This document shows, piece after piece, positions 31,651-42,850 of a DNA stretch of 64,000 nucleotides. Position numbers and translations under genes: made by a program. Numbering within the stretch: position 1 is the first letter of the stretch; the number at the start of each line of letters is the position of its first letter. Origin of the DNA: Phyto melanocephala (lineage: Eukaryota; Arthropoda; Insecta; Diptera; Rhinophoridae); contig OW799233.1 in NCBI GenBank assembly GCA_941918925.1, forward strand, positions 2,968,001 through 3,032,000. The letters run 5' to 3'. The notes beneath the pieces were generated by a model. That model was not told the origin of the DNA. It worked only from the letters and a program-made list of their open reading frames with translations, and ran no database searches.

Positions 31651-34600
31651 AATTCACCAAAATAAACAAAAATAGTGTGAGTGTAACAATAAATCTTTTA
31701 TGTTTATTATAAATAAAATTTCTAGTTTTTAATTAAAAATATTTTTTTTAATTAAAAACAATATTTACTTGAACATAAAATGTATATTCCGTTTAGTTCA
31801 AATCATGTACAGATATGTGTTGAAAAAAAATTTTTTTTTTTTTATTTAAATGCATGGCGTTTCTCATAAACACATTTGAGAAACACTGTTGAAAAGTGTG
31901 TACAAGCAAGTTTTCATGTCTCTGTAAACGAGTATAAGTTTAAGTGTATAAACTGCTAACATTTTTTTATTAACGTTTTTTTTTTACTCTAGAATAAAGT
32001 ATGCCTTTTCGCATACAAACACGTTGTACTAACATGACACTTCAGCAGTTAATTGGCCACTGTAATTTTATTATCCGCCAGGGCATGAGGGATAAAACGA
32101 GGCAAGAGAAAATATAAAAGTAAATTATGTTAAATATTTACAATAATAAAAAAAAACTCAAAAAATACTCATACACTTGCAAAAATGCAAATTGTCTTCA
32201 ATGTAAATGATAATTATCAGTTTACATCATTTATAGACATAAATTATTGACGTTTTTATTTAAGCAGCCATGTGGATGAGTGTACATGAATGACTGTATG
32301 CGAGCTGTGAATTGACGGACAGCAGGGAATGATATAAAAACGTAAATAATTTTTTAAATTATTTTTTTACCAGATACAGAGTACAGTTTTTATTTTCTCT
32401 TTTGTAATTTTCCACCAATTATCCAACGACATAATGGTTTGTATTAAATAATGTCCATAGACTCAATTTCCAGAAAATAAAAAAAAAAATGTTAAATCCT
32501 TAAAGGAATTTATATTCGCAGTACACATGTATGTCCATACAACAAGTGTGTGAATAAATTAATGTTTGAGGGTGGCTGTTGGTTAAGAAGATGAGGAAGA
32601 AGAGGAAGTTGAAATAACAGTAATAGCATTTATTTACTGGCAACATGACTTATCTTAATTAAGGGGTTTATTGTTTAAATGCTTCGGAAGAAAAGGCGAT
32701 GAATAATGCAATTTAAGTTAACTAAGTTTGGAAGTTTAAGTTGATCAATACAATAAATCTACAAAATTAATTAACAAAAATCAATAGGGGTTCAAAAAAA
32801 TGCAATTAAACTTGTTGGGCATACGTTAATTAAGAGTCAAATATTTTATGTGTAGCAGGATAAATTGATTACTGTGTAAATGTAATTTGTAAATATTTTT
32901 TTTATCTATTAATAAACAAAAATTAAATCAATTGCCTCATTCAATAAGGACCGTGACACTTCCCTTACAAATCAAATATATTAAATGGCATATCTGCACA
33001 ACTATGAATGTTATAGGTTTTAAATTCTATGTAATGGGCTACGATATCAGTTTACAGAAAATCGAAGGTATCACAGAACGCGGTGATAACATTCTTTGAA
33101 ACAATTAATTCAAACAACTCATCTTTTGCTATGACCGCTGGAAAAAAACTAAAAAATTTTAATGGTTTTTAAAAGATGGTGGTGCTTAATATAGAATTTA
33201 GGTTACGTATGGCAGAGACTAGCATAGAACCCACCTTAAGTCGATGTTCTCTAACTAAGGAATTTAAGGATTCAAGTGCCTTAATAAATATGACCGGATA
33301 TCCCAATAAACCAAAATGCTTTAATTTAATTTTAAGCAAATTTGCTATCATAAGCCTTAAGTTTAAAAAATGTTGAGAATATATTTTGAAACAATTATTT
33401 ATCAAACGAAATTAAACCGTTGTAATAAACCTCTTTTCGTAAGCTTGTTTTAAGCTTTAAAATAGAATTAAATAATTAATGTTTCAGCTTTTCGTTGCTT
33501 ATCTATTTACTCATATAATATATTAGAGGTAATATGCTAATTACTAAATTTATATCACTAATATCATTAATGCTGTTTTACATTAAAGATTATATTTTAC
33601 AATTTTGTATATATAAAAGCGTGTCCCACAATTAAGGCAAACTTTTTTAGGGTTACCAGCACATTACTGCACACATGGCAGCAAATTCAAATCTAGTGGG
33701 AATTTTGGGACATCTTTTATATACTAGACATATACATACATATGTAAACTCATAATACTATTATGTATAAAAATAATAATACTGAAACAGCACTTATTGC
33801 TAAAAAAAAAAAAAAAAATCTGTTGTCTATGCTATTCTCTAGTAACATTTCTTTTCTGAGTTGGGTTGTTGGGTAAGCAGCACACTGTTCACAAGTTTTA
33901 CAGATTATGTGTATGCAGTCATTACAAATAAAGCCAATAAGTATTTCGATACACTTAAAAATAAAAAAATAAATTAATGAAAAACTAAGTTCTCGATTCA
34001 CTTAAGTTTATTGACATCTCATAGTAATGCCAATAAATTGTTAGGAAGGCTAAAGCATTCCAGGTCAAACTTAAAACCAGTGACAAAAATTAATGACTTA
34101 AAATCTTTTATTTGTAAAATCTCTACATTTTTAAATCATTTATCACTTGTTCTTTTTTTATTTTTAACATTAAACCTCAACAGAAGTAAACAAGAGGAAA
34201 AAGTTACCCGTTTTAATTATTCTAAAAATGTTTCAACTTTAATTGATAAAGTATTTAAAAGTCTTAGAAAACAAAATACCAGCTGTAATAAATTATATGA
34301 TGGTATTGGTAAACGCTGGTGTTTAAGATACAAACTGAACATAAACCAACAACGAAAAAGGCGCAAGCAAAAAACAAAAACGTAAAAAAGAGTTGTTTAA
34401 AATTTCTTAACCTTTTTTGTGCGCTAATTAAAAAGTGAAATAAATACTTTGTAACCGCACTCTTAAATACCACTTGACATTCTAATGCATTTAAGTTTTA
34501 CAAATTTTCAAATTATTTCTTAGACAACAACAACAGCAGCAGCAAGAACAAAAACAGCTTTAAAGTAACAACAAGAGTCAAGTTTTCAAAACTGACAAGC

Positions 34601-35580
34601 AAAAATTATACTTCAAATATAAAAACGCCGACACAAAATACATATTTATTGTTGTTGTTGTTGCTTTTGTCTTTTTAACTTGATTTGTTTTTTTTTTCAG
34701 TTTTGTTTTTGCTTTGTTAATCGGATAAATTTGCATACACACAAATAAAGCTCACACTCATAGTTATAATAACTACAATTCAACACATATAATGATTTAA
34801 GCTTTTAGAAATTCAAAAACAAAAACAGAATTTAAAATGTTAAAACAACCCACGCGTTCCCACAGCAAAACAAAACCAATCAAAATATTCATTCATAAAA
34901 ATATTGAGCTTGAAACCCATACAAATGCACTCAATACATGTAAACCAGGGAAGTATGCCTTTTGTTTTGTTTTAAATTAAAATTTAATTCATGTGCTGTT
35001 TCACTCAAAACGATAGTTCGGATTCTAAAAATAGCACATAAATTAATTGTGATATTTTTTTTAAATTGAGTCGTTGAATAATTTGTTAAGAAGTCTGTTT
35101 CTAAATAAAATTAGTCACTCTTTAGTTGCTGCAAAATATAAATGTATTAACTGAAATATTAATTCAAGCGCTCGTTAACTCAACTGTTATTTAAAACTAT
35201 AATAAAAAAAAATATACTCGTATTGTGGAAAGGTGGGCGTAGCTGTTACACAGGCTGTATTAAGAAATAAGAAATATTAGCAATAGCAACAATAACAACA
35301 ATAACAACATTCAAAATCACATTCACCTTTATTTTGAAATAATTTATTTACACTTTGAAGACATAAAAAAAGCTTTAGAGACAGGTACTTTGCATGTCAA
35401 AATAACAAATAATTTTTATAATTAAAAAATAAAGTTTTAGTTATTGCTTAAGCCGGAACTATTTATTTCTCTATTAGCAAAAGCAGGGTTCTTAACGAAG
35501 TTTCTCTACAGATTTTTTTTTAAAAGATGTCAATTGTTTTACTTGTATCATTGTGTGATGGTTTTTGAAAAGAGGAATTA
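31651..35580. other. Intronic DNA without a supported gene
   Basis: AT-rich, with a TTG microsatellite at 34648-34664. A plus-strand frame at 34011-34385 (124 codons) is Lys/Asn/Ser-rich with no recognisable motif and no splice context. Nothing else is supported. Confidence 0.4.
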
Positions 35581-35865
35581 ATACCCCTATTATGGTTCTC
35601 CACTCAACTCAGTTTGGTTGTGTGAGAGTCAACCCAACTTATGCACAACCAAACTCATTTTAGGTATTGTGATACTCAACTGTTTTTAGTTGAGTTTCAC
35701 AACGTTTCAACGTTTTTGTCGACCAAATTTTTTAAAAGTTGAAAACGGTAATGCCACGAAAAAATAGATACACAACTGAATAGTCAACTTTAAGTTGATT
35801 TGAGAATGGCAATTTGCCAAAGACAACCAAACTGTTACAAAAGTGGAGAACCGCAATAGGGGCAT
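35581..35865. mobile_element. About 285-bp MITE with long imperfect inverted ends
   Basis: ATACCCCTATTATGGTTCTC on the left and ATGCCCCTATTGCGGTTCTC (right end reverse-complemented) match at 17 of 20 positions, and the similarity continues inward through CAGTTTGGTTGT. No coding frame. Confidence 0.75.
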
Positions 35866-35989
35866 AAATTAAACATGCAATTAATTTTACCAAAGTATTA
35901 TCCTGGTGGTATTGCCAGGGTACATATTTCCTATTTTTTTTTTAATTGCACAAATCCAAAAATTAGGGGAGGAACCTAAAGGCTTCCCA

Positions 35990-36870
35990 TAGTCCTTATC
36001 TGGTAGAACAGGGATTGGAATTCACTAGAACTTGTTTAGGACTGATTACTATTAAGGCCTATATTCAGAAATCATGTGGTTTTGGTAGTAACCTAAATCA
36101 TGATTAAAAAACCCGTGGTTTATTGTCAGATATTCGTTCAAGCGATTAATTTCAGACAACCATGAACATATATGGGTGCTGCTGTCTTTCCACAAAGTTG
36201 CTTGGCTGATTTTACGGCCTCCATCGAAAAGAAAAGCTGGGAGTTTACTTGTATCTTCTAGCAAACTCATTTTGATTCTGTGATTTATTAATCTCATACC
36301 ATGTGACAAGGAATTATATGACCCGACCTCTTGAGCAAAGTGCTTGTGCAAGTTCTTTGAGATTCTTGTTCGAAAGATTCTCCCTTAACAAGTGTGCATA
36401 AACAAAAAAAAAATAATTTTTTAACTTGCACTCAATCCGGTGGTAAACCGATGTTCTTCGACTCAAGTATTAACTTTTCTCAAACCATTTAGTGCAACTC
36501 AATTATGACAAAAGTTGCCAAATGCACCTTCCTAAAGAGCTAGGGAAATATAATCTCTTATATTCCAGACATATATGGTTACCCGAAGTCCGCAGGTATT
36601 CAAGCATTAGTCATTAAACCATAATTCTCTTTTCTCTTGAGAAAGCAATATCACCCAGAAACATCAACGGTTGTCCGAAGGCCGACTAAGGTCTCGCACT
36701 AGATATTCAACTGCCTCCTAATTTGTTTATCAGCTTGGAAATCATCAGTGTAGAACAAGTTTTAGTACCAAATATGGTCACCTTTCACAAAATTCTCTGA
36801 GCAGAGTTTTTGCTCCTAGGTCATGGCTCATGGTTGATCTCACCTTTCTACTGTATACTGGCTTGGCAAT
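35990..36870. other. Unassigned, relatively GC-rich block
   Basis: Composition is closer to balanced than its surroundings and a 99-codon minus-strand frame (36052-36351) is open, but no family motif is recognisable. A decayed transposon body is the likeliest content. Confidence 0.3.
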
Positions 36871-36879
36871 AGCCCGGTA

Positions 36880-37084
36880 CCCCGGTGGACTAGTCAGTAG
36901 TGTGCTGGTCTGCTAGTTTGGGGGTTGCCGGTTCGATTCCAGCCAGAGACTCTGGACTTGTCTGCTTCTCTTCTCTCTTTTCTATTCTATTCTATTCTTA
37001 CTTTTCTATTCAGTTATCACAAAGGGATCAATATAATGGACCCAAGTGAGCTGCACAACAGCTGCCTGTTCTACCTAACCTAGC
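36880..37084 (+). mobile_element. tRNA-derived SINE with LOA-like 3' tail
   Basis: The head has an A-box-like TAGTCAGTAGTG (36891-36902) and a perfect B box GGTTCGATTCC (36930-36940) about 39 bp apart, the internal pol III promoter of tRNA genes. A pyrimidine-rich stretch with TCTAT repeats follows. The 3' end reads GTGAGCTGCACAACAGC and finishes CCTAACCTAG. GAGC(T)GCACAACA and the CCTAA tail are shared with the LOA element at 269-1406, suggesting LOA enzymes mobilise it. The head does not fold into an obvious cloverleaf, so it is not a tRNA gene. Confidence 0.7.
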
Positions 37085-37266
37085 CAAGAAAACATGCCAC
37101 CGGTGAGAACGCCGGACGGGAAGAAAAATATTCATACTCAATAGAGATTCAACTAGAAACTCAATGTCTATCTAGTATTAGCATAATTGTTTAAAAAATT
37201 ACTGTTAGAGGAAGTATACATGTCCATTTTATTTGCAATTAATAATTTATAAAAATCAGCTTGTCA

Positions 37267-37334
37267 ATTACGATATACGAAGGCGATCTAAAATTAAGAA
37301 TCCTAAATTTGGGATCTCGTTCGTATGTCGTAAT
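37267..37334. repeat. 68-bp imperfect inverted repeat
   Basis: ATTACGATATACGAAGGCGA and the complement of the right arm (ATTACGACATACGAACGAGA) pair with a few mismatches. The arm style recalls the MITE at 20665 (ATTACGGCATTCGA), perhaps a distant, shortened relative. Confidence 0.5.
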
Positions 37335-38007
37335 GGTTTTTGGTCATGCGGTAAAGGTTTCAAATTGCAGCAAAATTAATCTTATGCTAAATAAACTAAG
37401 TATCAATATGTGAGTGATAAGAGGACGGTCCAAGCATGGTACCATAAAAACAAAAAACTAAATAAACCATCGATTCTGTAGCACTAAAAAGAGGCTTTTT
37501 TGAGAAGTGTACTCAGTCATTGATAAAACGGGTTTTTAGAACTCCTAACCAGTTATTGTTTCATAAGAATTTCGGAATGATGGCATTCTTGTTTTAATTA
37601 ATTTTGTTTTTATAACCCTTGTAATATAATATGAAATTGTATTTTAAATTCCATTATAGGTCAAAGTCTATGGCTCGAATCAAATCAAATCAAATCGAAC
37701 GCGCACTAGCAAAAAACATTAAGTACCTAAATAGTGGGCTTGAAACAAGTACAGCTTAACAACTAAACCGCAAGGTTAAGGTCATAGAACAAAAATACAA
37801 AAAAAAAATCTAATTTCATTTAAAATTTTATAATATTTTTGCTACCAAAACACTATCAAATATCTAGGTGTTGTATTAAAGAATTCAGTTTAATGCAATA
37901 AACCTACACACACAGATGTCAAAAGCAAATATTTATATATTCGCATGTACTCAAATTCATATAAAAATACACGCAAAATAAAAATAAATATATTTCATAA
38001 AATCATA
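37335..38007. other. Intronic DNA, nothing recognised
   Basis: AT-rich; contains AATCAAATCAAATCAAATC repeats near 37678. Confidence 0.4.
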
Positions 38008-38009
38008 TA

Positions 38010-38337
38010 CAGTCGTGTCTGGATATAGTGAACACCCGATATAGTGAACACCTCCATATAGTGAACACCAAAATTTTTGCATGGAGTACTCTAATAATGA
38101 ACAAAATTTTGAAAACAACTTCAACAACAATTCTTTTATTAACTTAAATACGTATATACATATATTTCCTTTTTTGTACAAATTGTTTCTAATCAGCTAT
38201 TCCATTTACATGTATGTATGTATTTTTAGTAAATAAAACGAGTTTTTGAAAAAAAATTTTAACCTTAATATAGAGAACAACCTGGATACTATGAACAAGC
38301 CTTGCAAAAATTAGTTCACTGTATCCAGACAAGACTG
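38010..38337. mobile_element. 328-bp pogo/Tigger-type MITE with TA duplication
   Basis: CAGTCGTGTCTGGATATAGT and CAGTCTTGTCTGGATACAGT (right end reverse-complemented) are inverted ends, each flanked by TA (38008-38009 and 38338-38339). The ATATAGTGAACACC unit is repeated three times in the left subterminal part. CAGT ends and TA targets fit pogo-like elements of the Tc1/mariner superfamily. No transposase. Confidence 0.8.
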
Positions 38338-38920
38338 TATAAACTAATAAAATATCATATCAATGAAATCGCAAGCATAATTATTTTATTTAAATTGCTA
38401 CAGTACGCCCCACCTAAGTGCAGCCTAAGTAAAATCTTAGATAAATATACAAAAAAAAGGTTCTTAATTAAATAAACATAAAATATTGATACATTTTGTA
38501 ATAAATTCTTACAGCAGTAACATGTGTAACATATTTTGAACTTTTATCACTCACAGTGTATGACACCAATAATTGTCATAAAAATGTTGTATTTATTTAT
38601 GTTTGCGTATCTGCAATTGTTTGTTTTAATTCCACTAGAATGCATGTGCACTTTTGTCTATGTATGTGATTCCTTGTATGAGCTTTAATAACAATGCGAA
38701 ATTGTTTATTTGTCCATTGTTATGAGTCTTAAATCAGTTGGCAGTAAAATTTTGACAAATATTGAAATTAAAAGGATTTTCTCAGTAAATTTTGTTCCTT
38801 TTAAGGTTATAAGGGTGCGCAAATTTGAGGTTTAATTTTAATTTAAAAAAATATAGTTTTTTTTTGAGATATTAAAAATATTTTTATATGAGTTTATTAC
38901 AAGTAGGTTACGGTTGAAAA

Positions 38921-39200
38921 TTAAAAATTATGTCGGTCAAGTGACCTAAACAACATAACCCTCCTCCCTCCTAAACGGGCTCGGCAGGCTCCAAATCTTT
39001 TACCAAAATTCTTTATCACATTTTTTAATAAACTGTTATCAATTGTTAATATCTGCTCGATATAGTTGTTTTTAAGCTCTTGAGCTGTTGTAAGATTATC
39101 TCTGTACACTCTCGATTTAAAAAACACAAAAAATAGTCTAAAGGTGGCCAATCGAGCGATTTTGCTGGCAATTTCACTTGTCCTCTAGGAGAAATAATTC
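38921..39200 (-). pseudogene. Mariner-type transposase C-terminus, decayed
   Basis: The minus strand reads KSLDWPPLDYFLC, corresponding to the block with the last catalytic aspartate of mariner enzymes, then (after a frameshift) FFKSRVYRDN, TAQELKNN, and SLLKNVIKNFGKR, the usual C-terminal helices. The frame 39151-38921 is open but lacks the first two catalytic residues and N-terminal DNA-binding region. No inverted ends were found. Confidence 0.65.
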
Positions 39201-39533
39201 CATTATCAAACTGTTATTTTAAAAGACCCATTGATGTGTATGCAATTGATACCATCCTCTATTATATGCTTGCGGCTGTTGAAATGCAGATTTGATAACA
39301 AGTGAATGTTTTTTAAACATCTACCTTACTGGTGGCTAGAGCAGGACAATAAAAGTGATAAAAATGAAAGATAATAACAAACAAAAGTAAAAGGGTTGCT
39401 GTTGGGCAAAAATTTCAATCTAACTCATTGTGGTAAAAATATTTGAAAAAGGAAAAACTAAAGTAGTTACCGAATTCAATTAACTTAAGTCCCGTGAGTT
39501 AAATAGATGATATTTACAACCAACATGCACCCA

Positions 39534-39603
39534 CCGATCAATAAGTGCTGATGATGAAATCGTAGCTGGTTTCGAAAATGCATTCCACTCGGCTAGTTGT
39601 CGG
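39534..39603 (+). ncRNA. Hammerhead-like self-cleaving ribozyme, copy 3
   Basis: Outer stem I CCGA (39534-39537) with TCGG (39600-39603); inner AGTG (39544-39547) with CACT (39586-39589). Core CTGATGA (39548-39554), one extra T, stem II GAAATC/GGTTTC (a U-G wobble where copy 1 has C-G), loop GTAGCT, GAAA (39574-39577), stem III AATGCATT and predicted cleavage after C39585. Differences from copy 1 keep the stems: the outer stem is intact and stem II changes to a wobble. An A-rich tail follows 40 bp later. Confidence 0.75.
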
Positions 39604-41028
39604 TAAAAATATAATTTTTCAGATTATTCTTTAATTTATCACAAATAAAAATAAAAAAAATTCTTTGTAACAATAAGAATGTTAATATGAAATCGAGCCT
39701 GATTAAAATTTGAATATTAGTTTAAACAGAAAAGTTAGATAAAATAAAAATTAAATTTACATCTGTAACTAATAAATACGTGGCTATTTTCAATCTACCT
39801 TATGTTTTATTTTAGTCAAATTTAAATCTTTTTCTAAATCAAAATATTGTACATTAAAAAAAAAATCGTAAGAGTAAACAAGGCTTAAATGGATGTCATT
39901 AGTATTAATGTAATTATCGAGAAAAAATAAAGAGCGCATAGAACGAACACAAGTTTCGGGCTTAAATTCAACAAATTTTTAATTCACTTGATTTGGTACG
40001 ACTTGTATAGAATTGGAAGCTTTCTTCCCAATCGATGAAATTTTGAATGCACTCTAGTACCTTTAATATGTGTAAACAGTATCTCATAAGTTTATTTTTT
40101 GTTACATAATGTTTTGTCAAAATGCTGCCAAATTTTGACTAGAAATAGATTGTAAAAACTTTTTTTGTGCACACAAAAATATCCTTGTAAAAAAAAACTT
40201 TCAAATTTATTATCCTAATCACAATTGATATTTTAGTATGAGTATTGATAGTAACAATCATCTGCTATTGCTTCACGGCATCAGCATTAACACCTAGTAT
40301 GAGCAGCAGCAACAACAATATTTTTTCAAATTAGATTAATTGCTGAACTGTTTGCTTGTTTTAATAGCAGTTGGGGCTTTTACTATTTTAATTGAAACAA
40401 ATTTTATTTTTGTTTTAAATCTAATACAGGCTGTCGAATATTTATTACCACGATATCCTAGCCAGGACAACAATACAAAACCGAATTAACACACACTGTT
40501 GAATACTTGTGATAACTGTATACACGTTGATATACATATAAGTATTAACATTAGGACTATAACCAAATTTTTCCCATAGTTCCACGGAATGTTCAATGAT
40601 GTTTTATCAATGAAAAGCATTGTCTTGGGTTATTTTACAAAAAAAATTTACGTACCGAATTCATTTTCTAAAACAATTTAATTCATATACAAGTGTAATA
40701 TTATTAAGAGAACATATTTTAACAGCAATCTTATAGCTTCCTTTAATTATTATTGTAGGATACAAATTATAAGTTCACAGGACGTTATAGATTTTTTATT
40801 TTTTGTTGGATATATATCCTGCACAATTATAACACCTCTTGCTGATTTTGATTAACGAATCATCTTCTAGCCAATGTTTAAGAAGCATTTCTTGGCGTTT
40901 TTCAATCTTTTAAAAATAGTAAATATGTATTATGATAAACAATTTTGTACCTTTATTTTGCAGCTTTGTTTTTGTTTAAAAAAATTCGAATGCAATCTTT
41001 AAGCATATAAATACAAATTTGAAACTTC
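39604..41028. other. Intronic DNA, nothing recognised
   Basis: Begins with the A-rich tail of the hammerhead retroposon (about 39644-39660); otherwise AT-rich with no supported gene. Confidence 0.4.
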
Positions 41029-41220
41029 AGCGCTGATAATGCGTGAATTTTTTTGACGCCAACGAAAATGTAAAATCGTATTCCTTCAGAGATTGCAATG
41101 GCCTGGGTATAGCCCTAATGTACATATCCATAAACACTATAGGCTCGACACAGTTTTAAAAATATGGTTTCCCAAATATCCCTTAAAATATCCTTCCAAT
41201 GTATTGGAAATATTATACCA
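41029..41220 (+). pseudogene. Tc1-like transposase C-terminal fragment
   Basis: LQWPGYSPNVHIHKH (from about 41095) matches the WPxxSPDLNPIE signature of Tc1 transposases, with the catalytic-region D and E replaced. The following KYPLKYPSNVLEIL fits the next helix. Too short and mutated for function; assignment tentative. Confidence 0.4.
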
Positions 41221-41293
41221 AATTTTTTCATTATTTTCTTTAACCAAATCCTGTCCAAATTTTTTCATTATTTTTTTTAACCAAATCCTGTCC
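41221..41293. repeat. 37-bp tandem duplication
   Basis: Two nearly identical units starting AATTTTTTCATTATTTT and ending CCAAATCCTGTCC, directly adjacent. Confidence 0.8.
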
Positions 41294-41390
41294 TGGTATT
41301 TAAAAAAAATTATCTTAATTTTTTGCATTTTTTGCTCTTAAATAAAAGTTTGTTTCTTTGTATTCGCTTTACAATGCCTTCTTTTATTTA

Positions 41391-42366
41391 TTATACCCTT
41401 CACCTGTGGTGCACAAGGGTATATATATATAGCTTTGTCATTCCGTTTGTAATTTCTACAATTTTCATTTCCGACCCCATAAAGTATTAATTTTCTGAAA
41501 GCTTATGAATATGTCCGTCCGCCCGTCTATCCGTGTGTTGGTTGAAATCAACTTTTAGAAGCAACCATATGTTCCTCAGATCTGTGTATGGTATCAATCT
41601 TTGGAAATATCCAGGAATGAATCGCTATTGAAATTCAGCACAATTGCCTCATAACTTTCTGAGATATGAGCAAATAAACACGATTGCCTCTGTTTTATCA
41701 AATATTTTTACAACCATAATTAAAATTTTTCAGTATTTCAATAATTTATAGGTACCTTTGCTACTATTTATAGATATAATATTCCTTTAGAGATATTCGT
41801 GAAAAATTTTGGATGAAGCGGACTCTAATCGGTAAAGTTATAGGCAAAATTTATTTTTTTTAAATATATATTCCAAAAATTTACAAACAAAAATCATTTT
41901 CTTTCAGCTTCTAGACAACCAAAAGAGTCAATATTGGTACCATATGAACGGACTTGACTAGAGCAATATAAGCAGTATAAAAAATTAAAATTCATGTTAG
42001 CCGCCACTACAAAATGGCGGAAAATAAATTTACATATGGGTCAAATCTGGTATTTTAAAATGTAACTTTTTAAACCCCCTCAATATTGGTATCAAATGAC
42101 CAGTAGAATACAGTAAATTATTGAAAAATTTAAAATCGAAGATGGCGTCTAAAACAATATGGCGGAAAAATTTTTTTTAACCTTACCAATGTGGGTATCA
42201 AATGAAAGGGCTTGACTAGTAGAATGCAGGTAACTACGTACAAATTCAAAATCGATGATGGCGTCAGAAATAATAAAGAAAAATTGCGTATAACCTGAAA
42301 TATAGTACATGATGGTGAAGGGTATAATCAAATTCGGCACGGCCGAATATAGCACTCTAACTTGTT
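41391..42366 (+). mobile_element. Helentron-associated (HINE/mini-me-like) repeat, third copy
   Basis: It starts TTATACCCTTCACCTGTGGT with the complementary AAGGGTATA forming a hairpin, then GTCATTCCGTTTGTAATTTC, the core CCGACCCCATAAAGTA, GTCCGTCCGCCCGTC, and ends with the palindrome ATTCGGCACGGCCGAAT and ACTTGTTT. Two or three diverged internal units contain GATGGCG and AAATGGCGGAAAA. No coding frame. Confidence 0.8.
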
Positions 42367-42379
42367 TTTTTTTTTTTCT

Positions 42380-42850
42380 TTTTACACAACCATTGTCCTG
42401 GTAATTACAAATGCATCCCTAAAATAATCAGCGAAATAGGTCGACTAGTTTTCAAGTGATGCTCTTACATACATATTGCAGTAGTATTTTATATATAGAG
42501 TTATAAGAAAATATTTCATTTTAATCAAAGATACAACAAACTGATTATTTAATTTTGATTTCATGCGTACGATGTATTAGAATTTATGTTTATAACGAAT
42601 GAAGAATCAACGTAATCCGCCAAGCCGTGTTAAAGTTAGGCTCTTACATACATGCGGAAATTGTAAAGTAAATTCGATCTCTTTATGTTGCAGACATCAC
42701 GCCTTTATAAACATTATTCTGGAAATTAAAAATACAACAAAAATAAGATCAGCGAAATCTGTCGAACCGTTCTTTAACAGATATGCGCCAACAATAAATT
42801 TTTTAATTTTTCCCCCACAAAACCATCACTTGGTTTTAACGAATATCTAG
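42380..42850 (+). repeat. Three degenerate RTE/SINE-tail-like units
   Basis: A motif of about 45 bp recurs near 42430, 42612 and 42750: AGCGAAAT..GTCGA.C.GTT..., followed in two copies by GCTCTTACATACATG or similar. It resembles the AAATCGGTCCAGCCGTTT tail of the element at 9716. Confidence 0.4.

Noticed and set aside
34011..34385. 124-codon plus-strand frame
   Set aside because: Low-complexity Lys/Asn/Ser-rich composition, no motif, no splice context.
36891..36955. A tRNA gene
   Set aside because: The B box is perfect but no cloverleaf or acceptor stem forms and the sequence continues into a SINE body with a CCTAA tail.
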